Below are positions 54,543-62,819 of a DNA stretch of 64,000 bases, in pieces; the first letter of the stretch is position 1, and each line of letters opens with the position of its first letter. The notes under the pieces are model-generated. The model was not told where the DNA came from and ran no database searches. It worked only from the letters and a program-made list of their open reading frames with translations. The stretch is from positions 67,443-131,442 of the forward strand of contig CANLTN010000011.1 in the NCBI GenBank assembly GCA_947494035.1, read 5' to 3'. The translations under genes and the position numbers were made by a program. Source of the DNA: Pseudovibrio sp947494035 (GTDB lineage Bacteria > Pseudomonadota > Alphaproteobacteria > Rhizobiales > Stappiaceae).

Positions 54543-54914
54543 TTACTTGAGTTCTACTTTTGCACCAGCTTCTTCGAGCTTCTTTTTCAGCTCTTCTGCT
54601 TCTGCTTTTTCTACGCCTTCTTTAACAGCCTTAGGAGCGGACTCTACGAGTTCCTTAGCTTCTTTCAGGCCAAGACCGGTGATCGCACGTACTTCTTTGA
54701 TCACGTTGATCTTTTTAGCGCCAGCGTCAGCAAGCACTACGTCAAATTCAGTCTGCTCTTCAGCAGCTTCAGCAGCAGCGCCAGCAACAGCAGCAACAGC
54801 TACAGGAGCAGCAGCGGAAACGCCCCACTCTTCTTCGAGCAGTTTAGACAGCTCAGCAGCTTCCATAACGGTCAGTGCGGAGAGTTCTTCTACGATCTTT
54901 GCGAGATCAGCCAT
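54543..54914 (-). CDS. rplL: 50S ribosomal protein L7/L12
   Basis: The 123-residue stalk protein. It has the N-terminal dimer domain (LAKIVEELSALTVMEAAELS), an alanine-rich hinge (SAAAPVAVAAVAGAAAEAA) and the C-terminal factor-binding domain with VIKEVRAITGLGLKEAKELV. It lies 60 bases after rplJ. Confidence 0.98.
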   Translation of the reverse strand: MADLAKIVEELSALTVMEAAELSKLLEEEWGVSAAAPVAVAAVAGAAAEAAEEQTEFDVVLADAGAKKINVIKEVRAITGLGLKEAKELVESAPKAVKEGVEKAEAEELKKKLEEAGAKVELK

Positions 54915-54974
54915 TTTTCAGTACCTTGTTGTTCGAACCGTTTTCGGTTTTGACAAAAATTATGTGGTTCCGCC

Positions 54975-55493
54975 TTACGCGGCTTGGTCCTTCTCGGCGT
55001 ACGCATTGAAGACGCGAGCAAGTTGCCCGGCCGGTGCGCTCGTAACCATGGCCATACGGGTCGCTGGGGTCTGAATCATACCCACCAGCTTGCCACGAAG
55101 CTCGTCCAGGGACGGCATCGTTGCCAGTGAGTTAACACCAGCAGTATCCAGGTTAGTTGAACCAAGAGCACCACCAAGGATTACGAAGTTTTCGTTAGCC
55201 TTAGCGAAGTTAGCAGCAGCCTTAGGCGCAGCAACTGGATCATCGGAATAAACGATGACAGTTGGGCCTTTGAACAGGTCGCTGATATGCTCTAGTTCAG
55301 TGCCTTGAAGGGCAAGCTTGACAAGGCGGTTTTTAGCAACCTTAACGGTGCCGCCAGCTTCACGAGCATCAGCACGAAGCTGAGTCATCTGAGAAACTGA
55401 AAGACCCGCGTAGTGCGCAACGACAGCAACACCAGTGTTAGACAACACTTCGTTGAAATCGCTGACGAACTTTTGCTTATCCGCTCTTTCCAC
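54975..55493 (-). CDS. rplJ: 50S ribosomal protein L10
   Basis: A 172-residue protein anchoring the L7/L12 stalk. I choose the GTG at 55493 (ERADKQKFVSDFNEVL follows), with GGAGAAGG just upstream; the open frame goes 10 codons further without family match. It includes KNRLVKLALQGTELEHI and a C-terminal helix ending VFNAYAEKDQAA. It is preceded by a long leader. Confidence 0.95.
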   Translation of the reverse strand: MERADKQKFVSDFNEVLSNTGVAVVAHYAGLSVSQMTQLRADAREAGGTVKVAKNRLVKLALQGTELEHISDLFKGPTVIVYSDDPVAAPKAAANFAKANENFVILGGALGSTNLDTAGVNSLATMPSLDELRGKLVGMIQTPATRMAMVTSAPAGQLARVFNAYAEKDQAA

Positions 55494-55789
55494 TTGCCTT
55501 CTCCAGTTGGCAGCAACTCTCATTGCCGCCGGTTTGCCTTTGCCGCATCAAAACTGGGTTAAACCCAGCCTCGACAACGACGATTAGGGTCCTGTCCCCT
55601 TACGCGCCGGAGAGACGCAGCAAGGCAATTTGGTTCGAACCGCAAGGTTGAAGTGCAAGTGTGCATGTCAACCAAATCAGTTCTTTTCCATCTATGCAGG
55701 CCTTTCTTAACGAAAACTTAAACCAACAACCGTTGGCACCTGCAGTCTCGGACAGGGATGCCGAAGGACCATAACAGTCTTTCAGCGGT
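55494..55789 (-). promoter_or_regulatory. rplJL leader, probable L10 autoregulatory region
   Basis: About 300 transcribed bases without a gene between the rplA-side terminator and rplJ. It contains several pairable blocks, among them CCTTCGGCATCC near 55760, CCGAGACTGCAGGTGCC (55756-55740 region) and CAACCTTGCGGTTCGAACC (55652-55634 region). Proteobacterial rplJ leaders bind the L10-L12 complex and shut off their own translation; the same is inferred here from place and length. Confidence 0.6.
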
Positions 55790-55816
55790 AAAACCTCCCA
55801 CACAAAAGCGGGAGGT
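55790..55816 (-). terminator. Terminator or attenuator between rplA and rplJ
   Basis: ACCTCCC/GGGAGGT with a 10-base loop and TTTT on the minus strand, about 20 bases after the rplA stop. Confidence 0.78.
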
Positions 55817-55836
55817 AAGTCTTATAGAAGAGGTGT

Positions 55837-56532
55837 TTACTCGGTAATAGAACCAAGTTCAACCTTTACGCCTGGTCCCATCGTGGATGAAAGGGCTACG
55901 CGCTTAACGTAAGTACCTTTTGCACCGGATGGCTTGGCCTTGATCACTGCATCAACGAACGCTTTCACGTTCTCTTCCAGCTTGGAAGCTTCAAAAGAAG
56001 CTTTGCCAACGCCAGCGTGAATGATACCAGCTTTTTCAACGCGGAACTGTACAGAACCACCCTTGGCGTCAGTAACAGCCTTGGTCACGTCAGGGGTCAC
56101 AGTACCAACCTTAGGGTTTGGCATCATGCCGCGAGGACCAAGAACCTTACCAAGACGACCAACCAGTGGCATCATGTCAGGAGTTGCAATAACGGTATCG
56201 AAGTTGATGGTACCGCCCTGCACTTCTTTAACCAGCTCTTCTGCGCCAACAATGTCAGCACCAGCAGCTTTTGCTTCGTCAGCTTTCGCATCACGAGCAA
56301 ACACTGCAACACGTACAGTTTTACCGGTACCATTTGGAAGAACACATGCACCGCGAACCATCTGGTCAGCGTGACGTGGATCAACACCAAGGTTGATCGC
56401 AACTTCAATGGTCTCGTCAAACTTAGCTGTGCTACCGGATTTAACGACTGCAAGAGCTTCGCTTACTGCGTACTCTTTATTACGGTCGATACCTTCGCGA
56501 GCAGCTTTAATGCGCTTACCTACTTTAGCCAT
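55837..56532 (-). CDS. rplA: 50S ribosomal protein L1
   Basis: A 231-residue L1-stalk protein; the family repressor of the rplK-rplA message. It contains DPRHADQMVRGACVLPNGTGK and GRLGKVLGPRGMMPNPK. It lies six bases after rplK. Confidence 0.97.
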   Translation of the reverse strand: MAKVGKRIKAAREGIDRNKEYAVSEALAVVKSGSTAKFDETIEVAINLGVDPRHADQMVRGACVLPNGTGKTVRVAVFARDAKADEAKAAGADIVGAEELVKEVQGGTINFDTVIATPDMMPLVGRLGKVLGPRGMMPNPKVGTVTPDVTKAVTDAKGGSVQFRVEKAGIIHAGVGKASFEASKLEENVKAFVDAVIKAKPSGAKGTYVKRVALSSTMGPGVKVELGSITE

Positions 56533-56538
56533 GATCTA

Positions 56539-56967
56539 TTACTCCGTAACTTCCACACCCATGGAACGGGCGGAGCCTTCGATCATCAGCATTGCTGCTT
56601 CAATATCGTTAGCGTTGAGGTCTTTCATCTTAGCTTCAGCGATCTCACGAACCTGAGCCTTAGTGATGGACGCAACAGTGCCACGACCAGGAGTCGCAGA
56701 ACCGGACTTAACCTTTGCAGCTTTCTTGATGAAGAAAGAAGCCGGTGAAGTCTTGATCTCAAATGTGAAAGACTTATCGGAATAATAAGTAATGATGGTT
56801 GGGCAAGGAGAACCCTTCTCAACATCCTGGGTCTTAGCGTTAAACGCCTTACAGAATTCCATGATGTTCAGACCGCGCTGACCCAGCGCAGGACCAATTG
56901 GTGGGGATGGTGTAGCAGAACCTGCTGGCACCTGAAGCTTTAAATAGCCGTCAATCTTTTTCGCCAT
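56539..56967 (-). CDS. rplK: 50S ribosomal protein L11
   Basis: A 142-residue protein of the GTPase-associated centre, with GYLKLQVPAGSATPSPPIGP and LGQRGLNIMEFCKAFN. Start at 56967 (MAKKIDG) preceded by GAGAG; the longer frame lacks family match. Confidence 0.97.
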   Translation of the reverse strand: MAKKIDGYLKLQVPAGSATPSPPIGPALGQRGLNIMEFCKAFNAKTQDVEKGSPCPTIITYYSDKSFTFEIKTSPASFFIKKAAKVKSGSATPGRGTVASITKAQVREIAEAKMKDLNANDIEAAMLMIEGSARSMGVEVTE

Positions 56968-57087
56968 AATTCTCTCCAGAATGGATCTGTGAAACTGCAA
57001 CGAAGCGTTTCACCGGATAAGAGAGCGGGCGGTCTGGCTTCCGGAACACCGACGAAAGTGCGCCTCACCTGCCGCCCCAACCCGAAC

Positions 57088-57621
57088 TTAGCCGACTTTG
57101 TCGACCTGTCCGTATTCAAGCTCAACCGGGGTAGCCCGGCCGAAGATGGACACAGTCACTTTCAGACGTGCCCGTTCCTCATCGACTTCCTCGACGAGAC
57201 CAGAGAAGGAAGCAAACGGGCCATCGCTGACGCGAACCTGTTCACCAACTTCAAAGCTGACAGAAGGTTTCGGAGCTTCGACACCTTCTTGAACCTGATT
57301 AAGAATACGCTGCGCCTCAGCCTCGGAAATCGGCATAGGCTTCTTGTCATTACCAAGGAAGCCCGAAACTTTCGGCGTATCGTTGATCAGGTGATAAGCG
57401 TCATCGCTCATCTCCATCTTCACCAAAACGTAACCCGGGAAGAATTTGCGCTCGGCATCAACCTTGCGACCACGACGCACTTCTACGAATTTCTCGGTCG
57501 GAACCAGAACCTCGTCAAATGAATCTTCAAGGCCCTGTTGCTGCGCTCTTTCTTTGATCGACTCGGCAACTTTGCGCTCAAAATTCGAATAAGCGTGAAC
57601 AATATACCAGCGCTTAGCCAT
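57088..57621 (-). CDS. nusG: Transcription elongation/termination factor NusG
   Basis: A 177-residue factor linking RNA polymerase to Rho or to S10. The NGN domain runs from KRWYIVHAYSNFE through FFPGYVLVKMEM; the C-terminal KOW domain has VRVSDGPFASFSGLVEEV. It follows secE after 39 bases and precedes rplK, the ancient order. Confidence 0.97.
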   Translation of the reverse strand: MAKRWYIVHAYSNFERKVAESIKERAQQQGLEDSFDEVLVPTEKFVEVRRGRKVDAERKFFPGYVLVKMEMSDDAYHLINDTPKVSGFLGNDKKPMPISEAEAQRILNQVQEGVEAPKPSVSFEVGEQVRVSDGPFASFSGLVEEVDEERARLKVTVSIFGRATPVELEYGQVDKVG

Positions 57622-57660
57622 CTTAAATCCTGCTCCTATTAAATTTGTCTGAAAGCTTAA

Positions 57661-57852
57661 TTAGAAGCCAAGCAGTATACTGATACCCCAGCTCATGAGC
57701 TGGTCAGCAGCAAGGAAGAACATCGCTGCAAAGAAAACCATGATGAATACCATCAGCGTAGTCACGCCGGTTTCCTTGCGCGTAGGCCAGGTCACCTTTG
57801 AGGTTTCCGAGCGAACTTGCTGAATAAATGTAAAAGGATTGGTTTTTGCCAT
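57661..57852 (-). CDS. secE: Preprotein translocase subunit SecE
   Basis: A 63-residue single-span subunit of the Sec channel. It starts AKTNPFTFIQQVRSETSKVTW with the conserved amphipathic stretch, followed by one hydrophobic helix (about 33-60). The start at 57852 gives the family N-terminus. It lies between tRNA-Trp and nusG. Confidence 0.95.
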   Translation of the reverse strand: MAKTNPFTFIQQVRSETSKVTWPTRKETGVTTLMVFIMVFFAAMFFLAADQLMSWGISILLGF

Positions 57853-57879
57853 TAGGTCCCGGCCCATTACACGACAGGT

Positions 57880-57905
57880 GGGCGCGTAGATTCATCCACG
57901 CGCCC
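57880..57905 (-). other. Hairpin between tRNA-Trp and secE
   Basis: A perfect 8-bp stem GGGCGCGT/ACGCGCCC with a 10-base loop and no T-run, about 70 bases after the tRNA end. It probably takes part in freeing the tRNA from the secE message or in stabilising the latter. Confidence 0.5.
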
Positions 57906-57973
57906 TATCCCTGAAAAACTCTTCATATGCCACCAGCTTCGATTAATCAAGATCTTTCTGACTCTCGAAGAAA

Positions 57974-58049
57974 TGGCAGGGGCAGCAGGGCTCGAACCCG
58001 CGACCTACGGTTTTGGAGACCGTCGCTCTACCAACTGAGCTATACCCCT
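57974..58049 (-). tRNA. tRNA-Trp(CCA)
   Basis: Acceptor AGGGGTA/TGCCCCT, discriminator G and an encoded CCA, D-arm TAGCTCAGTTGGTAGAGC, anticodon loop CTCCAAA, T-arm GGGTTCGAGCCC. It lies between tuf and secE, as is usual in alphaproteobacteria. Confidence 0.97.
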
Positions 58050-58111
58050 ACAACGCCCCGAACCCGGGACAAAAACCTCAACCACCAACAATCCAACTTG
58101 CCGGTAGGCAC

Positions 58112-58137
58112 CGTGCCGCAATACATACCGCGGCACG
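58112..58137 (-). other. Hairpin between tuf copy 2 and tRNA-Trp
   Basis: A perfect 8-bp stem CGTGCCGC/GCGGCACG with a 10-base loop and no T-run, about 25 bases after the tuf stop. A second short palindrome (AAAGACTT/AAGTCTTT) directly follows the stop codon. Confidence 0.5.
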
Positions 58138-58160
58138 ATAAGTAAAGACTTTAGAAGTCT

Positions 58161-59336
58161 TTATTCAATGATTTCAGCTACCACACCAGCGCCGACGGTA
58201 CGACCGCCTTCACGGATAGCGAAGCGCAGACCATCTTCCATAGCGATTGGTACGATAAGTTCAACTGAAACAGCAACGTTATCACCAGGCATCACCATTT
58301 CTGTGCCTTCTGGCAGAGAAACAACACCAGTCACGTCAGTTGTACGGAAGTAGAACTGTGGACGGTAGTTGGTGAAGAATGGAGTGTGACGTCCACCCTC
58401 TTCCTTGGTGAGGATGTATGCCTCAGCCTTGAACTTAGTGTGAGGAGTAACGGAACCTGGCTTACACAGCACCTGGCCACGCTCAACATCTTCACGACCA
58501 ACACCACGGATCAGCGCGCCAATGTTATCGCCAGCTTCACCCTGATCGAGCAGCTTGCGGAACATTTCAACACCGGTAACAGTGGTCTTAGATGTATCTT
58601 TAACGCCGACGATCTCAACTTCGTCACCAACGTGAACGATACCACGCTCTACACGACCGGTTACAACAGTACCACGGCCAGAGATAGAGAACACGTCTTC
58701 GATCGGCATCAGGAATGGCAGATCACGCGGACGGTCTGGAGTTGGGATGTACTCATCAACAGCAGCCATCAGCTCAGCGATCTTGTCTTTACCAATCGCG
58801 TCATCACGATCTTCCAGAGCTGCAAGAGCAGAACCAGCGATGATTGGAATATCGTCGCCAGGGAATTCGTAGGAAGACAGAAGTTCACGAACTTCCATTT
58901 CCACGAGCTCGAGAAGCTCTTCGTCGTCAACCTGGTCAACCTTGTTCATGAAGACAACCAGCGCAGGCACACCAACCTGACGAGCGAGCAGGATGTGCTC
59001 ACGGGTCTGAGGCATTGGGCCGTCTGCAGCATTAACAACGAGGATCGCACCATCCATCTGAGCCGCGCCGGTGATCATGTTTTTCACATAATCAGCGTGA
59101 CCTGGACAGTCAACGTGTGCGTAGTGACGAGCTTCGGTTTCATATTCAACGTGTGCTGTTGAAATGGTGATACCGCGAGCACGCTCTTCAGGAGCGCCAT
59201 CGATCTCATCATATGCTTTAAAGTCACCGAAGGATTTGGTAATCGCAGCGGTCAACGTAGTCTTGCCGTGATCAACGTGGCCGATTGTGCCGATGTTGAC
59301 GTGCGGCTTATTACGTTCAAATTTTTCCTTCGCCAT
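58161..59336 (-). CDS. tuf: Elongation factor Tu, copy 2
   Basis: A 391-residue EF-Tu with the same GHVDHGKT, DCPGHADY and NKVD motifs as copy 1. The only residue difference I find is serine for alanine in VKDTSKTT. The roughly 220 bases at the 3' end are identical between copies; nearly all base differences lie in the 5' two thirds. It sits between tRNA-Gly and tRNA-Trp, the tufB position of E. coli. Confidence 0.98.
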   Translation of the reverse strand: MAKEKFERNKPHVNIGTIGHVDHGKTTLTAAITKSFGDFKAYDEIDGAPEERARGITISTAHVEYETEARHYAHVDCPGHADYVKNMITGAAQMDGAILVVNAADGPMPQTREHILLARQVGVPALVVFMNKVDQVDDEELLELVEMEVRELLSSYEFPGDDIPIIAGSALAALEDRDDAIGKDKIAELMAAVDEYIPTPDRPRDLPFLMPIEDVFSISGRGTVVTGRVERGIVHVGDEVEIVGVKDTSKTTVTGVEMFRKLLDQGEAGDNIGALIRGVGREDVERGQVLCKPGSVTPHTKFKAEAYILTKEEGGRHTPFFTNYRPQFYFRTTDVTGVVSLPEGTEMVMPGDNVAVSVELIVPIAMEDGLRFAIREGGRTVGAGVVAEIIE

Positions 59337-59443
59337 GGGCGCAGCTCTCTATTTAATCGTAGTTCCGTCGATCAGGGCTCGAAATCTAAAAAATAGATCT
59401 CAAGAATTCTTTTAGGACACCTTCGGCGAAGCGAGAGAGAAGT

Positions 59444-59517
59444 TGGAGCGGGTGAAGGGAATCGAACCCTCGTATTCAGCTTGGAAGGCTGCTGCTCTAC
59501 CATTGAGCTACACCCGC
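59444..59517 (-). tRNA. tRNA-Gly(TCC)
   Basis: Acceptor GCGGGTG/CACCCGC, discriminator T, encoded CCA, D-arm TAGCTCAATGGTAGAGC, anticodon loop CTTCCAA (TCC), T-arm GGGTTCGATTCCC. It is 107 bases upstream of tuf in the same transcript. Confidence 0.97.
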
Positions 59518-59536
59518 ATTACCAATTTCAGATCGA

Positions 59537-59621
59537 TGGTGGAGGAGGTTGGATTCGAACCAACGTAGGCATAGCCAGCGGATTTACAGTCCGCCCCCTT
59601 TAGCCACTCGGGCACTCCTCC
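59537..59621 (-). tRNA. tRNA-Tyr(GTA)
   Basis: Class II tRNA with acceptor GGAGGAG/CTCCTCC, encoded CCA, D-arm GCCCGAGTGGCTAAAGG, anticodon loop CTGTAAA (GTA), long variable arm and T-arm TTGGTTCGAATCCAA. It is the first gene of the tRNA-tuf-sec-nus transcript, 19 bases before tRNA-Gly. Confidence 0.97.
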
Positions 59622-59631
59622 GAGATCGACC

Positions 59632-59654
59632 AAAATTCTCTGAAAGAGAATTTT
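59632..59654 (-). other. Inverted repeat just upstream of tRNA-Tyr
   Basis: AAAATTCTC/GAGAATTTT, a perfect 9-bp stem with a 5-base loop, ten bases before the mature tRNA. It may aid 5' processing. On the plus strand it would resemble a terminator (T-run of six), but no plus-strand gene ends here. Confidence 0.5.
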
Positions 59655-59720
59655 TTGAAACTCGTTTTGCCGAACACGCCGCTTAACCGCTAAGCAGTTG
59701 CGCCGCGTCCTGTGGCGCGG

Positions 59721-59749
59721 TTTATGCCGCCGGGAACGCCATCTGTCAA
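59721..59749 (-). promoter_or_regulatory. Promoter for the tRNA-Tyr/Gly-tuf operon
   Basis: On the minus strand a perfect -35 TTGACA (59749-59744), a 17-base spacer and -10 CATAAA (59726-59721), about 100 bases before the tRNA. The -10 matches consensus at four of six bases. Confidence 0.75.
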
Positions 59750-60010
59750 CGCCTCTTTTGCATGTGCCTGTGCAAAATCAACAAGGCAGTTAGTTTTCCC
59801 CCTTTTTTCTGGCTGAGCAAACTCGCAAAATCCACGTATGACCTTGCGAAAGCACAGCTCTTCACACTGGCTCCAATATTCTTGGTGCAAATTCTCTTTT
59901 TCAAAAGAGGGAACAGAATCCAACTGAAAGTCCCTGCAGAAGACCGAAACCAGACTCGCTGCAACTTAGCGAATTGTGCTTGATCGAATACCCCCTGTCA
60001 TGCGCACGCA

Positions 60011-60976
60011 CTATGGATTGATGGAAACAACCTCCCCGCCCCGATCAACGTTGCCCCTCCTTCCCAGAAGCGCCCTAATAGCCGGCACACTAGCCCTGCC
60101 CGCGTCCAGCCCCGACTGATACAGTGCCTCTTGCGAGCCAATGGCAAACGTCCCGTAGTTGCCGCCTCTGGTTGGACGGATGATAACATCGGCACCTTCC
60201 AGAGTTCGTTCGTTCAACTGCGCCCATATAATATCAATGGCTCTTGAATACACACCCCTTGCAGTTCTGGGCATTGTTTCAGACAGATCTTGCGCAAGGT
60301 CCACTGCCACAGTGATTTGAGGGTTATAGCGCTTGGCAATTCGGACCGGATTTGGCTCGGCCACTCCCCCGTCGATTAGCTCATGCCCATAAAGATCCAC
60401 CGGCTTGAGCAGACCCGGCAATGCAACCGATGCATTAATGGCAGGAGGTATCGGACCACTGTTCAGTTCCACAGATTCACCTGTTTCCAGATCAGTGCCG
60501 GTTGCAATGAAGGGGATTTTGAGTTCATCGAAGGTTTTGGCGTCCATATGCATGGCAATAAACCGCTGCAAACTGGAGCCACCAATGAAACCGCGCGGCA
60601 GAAAAAAGGAATCCAGATCTACAAAATCAGAAAAGCCCGTATTGAGCATGATTTCGTTGACTTCTTCACTATTGGCTTTGTCCGCATAAAAGACACCGAT
60701 AATGCTGCCGGCACTGGAACCGACAATCAAATCAATTGGAATATTCGCCTCTTCAAATGCCTGAAGAACCCCCAGATGTGCATAACCTCTGGCCCCGCCA
60801 CTACCCAGAACCAAAGCCAGTTGGGGAGAGGCAATGGGAGGAGGAGGAGGCGCCACAGCTGGCACGTCTATTGCTGGTCGGGACGCACACCCAATCAACG
60901 CAATGACGCAAGCAACAAAAATTGCTACTGCCCGCAAAGCATTGGCTACGCCACAGAGATGACGGTCTTGAGTCAT
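60011..60976 (-). CDS. Patatin-like phospholipase lipoprotein (RssA/NTE type)
   Basis: A 321-residue serine lipase-like protein. The signal sequence ends in a lipobox (LIGC, about residues 27-30), so it is predicted to be lipid-anchored and exported; a proline-rich linker (APPPPPIAS) follows. The patatin domain has the oxyanion loop GSGGARGYAH, the nucleophile elbow VGSSAG (serine near 86) and the catalytic aspartate in IDGGVAEPNP. It is a second patatin in the window, much shorter than that at 17675-20056 and complete in its motifs. Substrate unknown. Confidence 0.9.
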   Translation of the reverse strand: MTQDRHLCGVANALRAVAIFVACVIALIGCASRPAIDVPAVAPPPPPIASPQLALVLGSGGARGYAHLGVLQAFEEANIPIDLIVGSSAGSIIGVFYADKANSEEVNEIMLNTGFSDFVDLDSFFLPRGFIGGSSLQRFIAMHMDAKTFDELKIPFIATGTDLETGESVELNSGPIPPAINASVALPGLLKPVDLYGHELIDGGVAEPNPVRIAKRYNPQITVAVDLAQDLSETMPRTARGVYSRAIDIIWAQLNERTLEGADVIIRPTRGGNYGTFAIGSQEALYQSGLDAGRASVPAIRALLGRRGNVDRGGEVVSINP

Positions 60977-61214
60977 ACCTATTATTTATTCGGTATTGAT
61001 TTAAGATTTTCTTATTTTGCATATAGATTGCCTGATCAGACTACCATTCAGATTGGTTGCATTGCATCTGCAAGATGATGTTTGATGGCGATTGAATAAG
61101 GCAAGCAAGGAACGTCAACTCCCCTCCTATGAACGATGATCAGATAGATCAAAGAGGAATATTTGACCTCCCCTCTTTAATTTTCTTGAAGCGCAATGGG
61201 CACCGGAGTATCGA

Positions 61215-62087
61215 GTGGCTATGAGCAATTTTAAAAATCAAAAAAGCACAGGTGGAAATCGGTGGAGCCCGGCACAGGGTGAAGACCGACCCAATAAGAA
61301 GACACGCAGTGACGGAAAACCGTCGGACGGATCTTCAAAGGGCAAGCCTTGGCTGAAAAAATCAGAGGCACAAGAAGGCCCCTTCTATATATATGGCCTT
61401 CACACCATTGAAGCGGCCTTCAACAACCCCGAGCGCAAGCGCCACAAACTCCTCGTGACGCAAAACGCATTACGCCGGTTAGAAGAGCGTGATCTGAAGA
61501 TCGACGTGCCTGTTGAAGAAGCAAGCCCGCGCGACATCGACAAACTGGTTGGCAAAGACGCTGTTCACCAGGGTGCCGCCCTGCTGGTTGACCCCTTACC
61601 GGAATACGGCCCCGAAGAGCTAAAGGACGGCCAGCTCGTTCTGGCGCTCGATCAGGTCACCGACCCGCACAACGTAGGTGCCATTCTCCGCTCCGCCGTT
61701 GCCTTGAACGCCGACGCCGTTGTCACCACACGCCGACACGCGCCGGAAGAAGGCCCGGTTCTTGCAAAAACCGCAAGCGGCGCACTGGACATGATCAAAC
61801 ACGTCCGCGTCCCTAATATGTCCCGCTTTGTCACTGAAATGAGAGAGGAAGGCTATCAGGCCATCGCACTCGACAGTGAAGGCCCCGATTCCGTCGAAAA
61901 CACCGCCTTCACCGATAAGACCCTGCTTGTTCTCGGCTCTGAAGGAAAAGGCGTTCGTGAAGGCGTCCGCAAAAACTGCGACACCCTCGCCCGCCTCGAC
62001 ATGCCAGGCCCTATCAAATCCCTGAATGTCTCCAACGCGGCCATCCTCTCCCTATACGTAGCACGCACAAAAATGGGGCTGTCATAA
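61215..62087 (+). CDS. rlmB: TrmH-family rRNA 2'-O-methyltransferase, RlmB type
   Basis: A 290-residue SPOUT enzyme likely to methylate the 2'-O of G2251 in 23S rRNA. A charged, disordered N-terminus (about 55 residues) precedes the substrate-binding domain (FYIYGLHTIEAAF) and the knotted domain with DPHNVGAILRSAVAL, LVLGSEGKGVR and LNVSNAAILSLY. I use the GTG at 61215 since GGAG lies six bases upstream; the ATG at 61221 is possible. RlmB versus another TrmH member is inferred from length and motif fit. Confidence 0.88.
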   Translation: MAMSNFKNQKSTGGNRWSPAQGEDRPNKKTRSDGKPSDGSSKGKPWLKKSEAQEGPFYIYGLHTIEAAFNNPERKRHKLLVTQNALRRLEERDLKIDVPVEEASPRDIDKLVGKDAVHQGAALLVDPLPEYGPEELKDGQLVLALDQVTDPHNVGAILRSAVALNADAVVTTRRHAPEEGPVLAKTASGALDMIKHVRVPNMSRFVTEMREEGYQAIALDSEGPDSVENTAFTDKTLLVLGSEGKGVREGVRKNCDTLARLDMPGPIKSLNVSNAAILSLYVARTKMGLS

Positions 62088-62624
62088 CCTGACAGCCTCT
62101 GGCTCCTCACTCTATGAGAGAAGAAGCCCCAATCGCTAATCACCGCCGTGCACCAGTTGCGATAGTACGCTTGGGCAAAACCTAAAGACGGTCTCCCTCT
62201 CCCGTCAACATGGGGCATTAGCAGCCCCCCCCCAAAAAAAAGCTTCACCTCTACGTGTCCGAGCAACCGGAAGACGACACTGGCACCGCCAGCAAAACCT
62301 GCATGTGCCATGCGTTTCAAATGTGGGCAGCCAGATCCAACAGTCATGCTGCCTGTATTTTCCGCTTCCAACACATAAGAACGCAAATATCGCGGGTTCA
62401 TCCCAAACGAACGCACAAACCGACGCAAACACACAAACCACGAAATCTTCCATCAATATCAATGGGCTGAGGCACCCACATGTGGAAAAGAAACGCCAGA
62501 ACATCCGTTTCAAGCCCCAAATAGACGAAAAAATTCTCTCCTCTGTGAATTCTTCCATTTTTTTGCATTTTTGGGATTTACAAACCCCGCCAGCGCCCGT
62601 AAATACCCCTCCAACGAAGACGAC
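62088..62624. other. Intergenic stretch between rlmB and tRNA-Thr
   Basis: About 540 bases without a supportable gene. It holds a C9A8 homopolymer pair at 62225-62241 and an AT-rich stretch before the tRNA. Open frames on both strands here run into rlmB antisense or the tRNA and show no family features. Confidence 0.5.
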
Positions 62625-62700
62625 GCCGGTATAGCTCAGATGGTAGAGCACCTGACTTGTAATCAGGGGGTCGCGGGTTCGATCCCTGCTGCCGGCACCA
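62625..62700 (+). tRNA. tRNA-Thr(TGT)
   Basis: Acceptor GCCGGTA/TGCCGGC, discriminator A with encoded CCA, D-arm TAGCTCAGATGGTAGAGC, anticodon loop CTTGTAA (TGT), T-arm GGGTTCGATCCC. Phage-type genes begin 120 bases beyond its 3' end. Confidence 0.97.
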
Positions 62701-62758
62701 AAACCTTCCTTTATATTTCAGCTAGTTAGCTACCTTTCCTAAAAGAACACATAAAGTA

Positions 62759-62807
62759 CGTGAGACCACATGAGATGGTCTCAAGTCTCACGTGAGACTT
62801 TTCTTTG
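62759..62807 (+). terminator. Nested palindromes and T-run after tRNA-Thr
   Basis: GAGACCA/TGGTCTC (62763-62769 with 62777-62783) is followed by the 14-base perfect palindrome GTCTCACGTGAGAC (62786-62799) and TTTTCTTTG. ACGTGAGAC at 62759 can instead pair with GTCTCACGT at 62786. It works as a terminator for the tRNA and perhaps for the facing genes. Confidence 0.6.
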
Positions 62808-62819
62808 TTCTTGGCCCGT

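Noticed and set aside
59690..59983. Small frames on both strands upstream of tRNA-Tyr
   Set aside because: They cover the promoter region of the tRNA-tuf operon, lack ribosome sites and look like no known protein.
61856..62434. 192-codon minus-strand frame overlapping rlmB
   Set aside because: More than a third is antisense to rlmB, and the rest crosses the C9A8 tract; no family resemblance.
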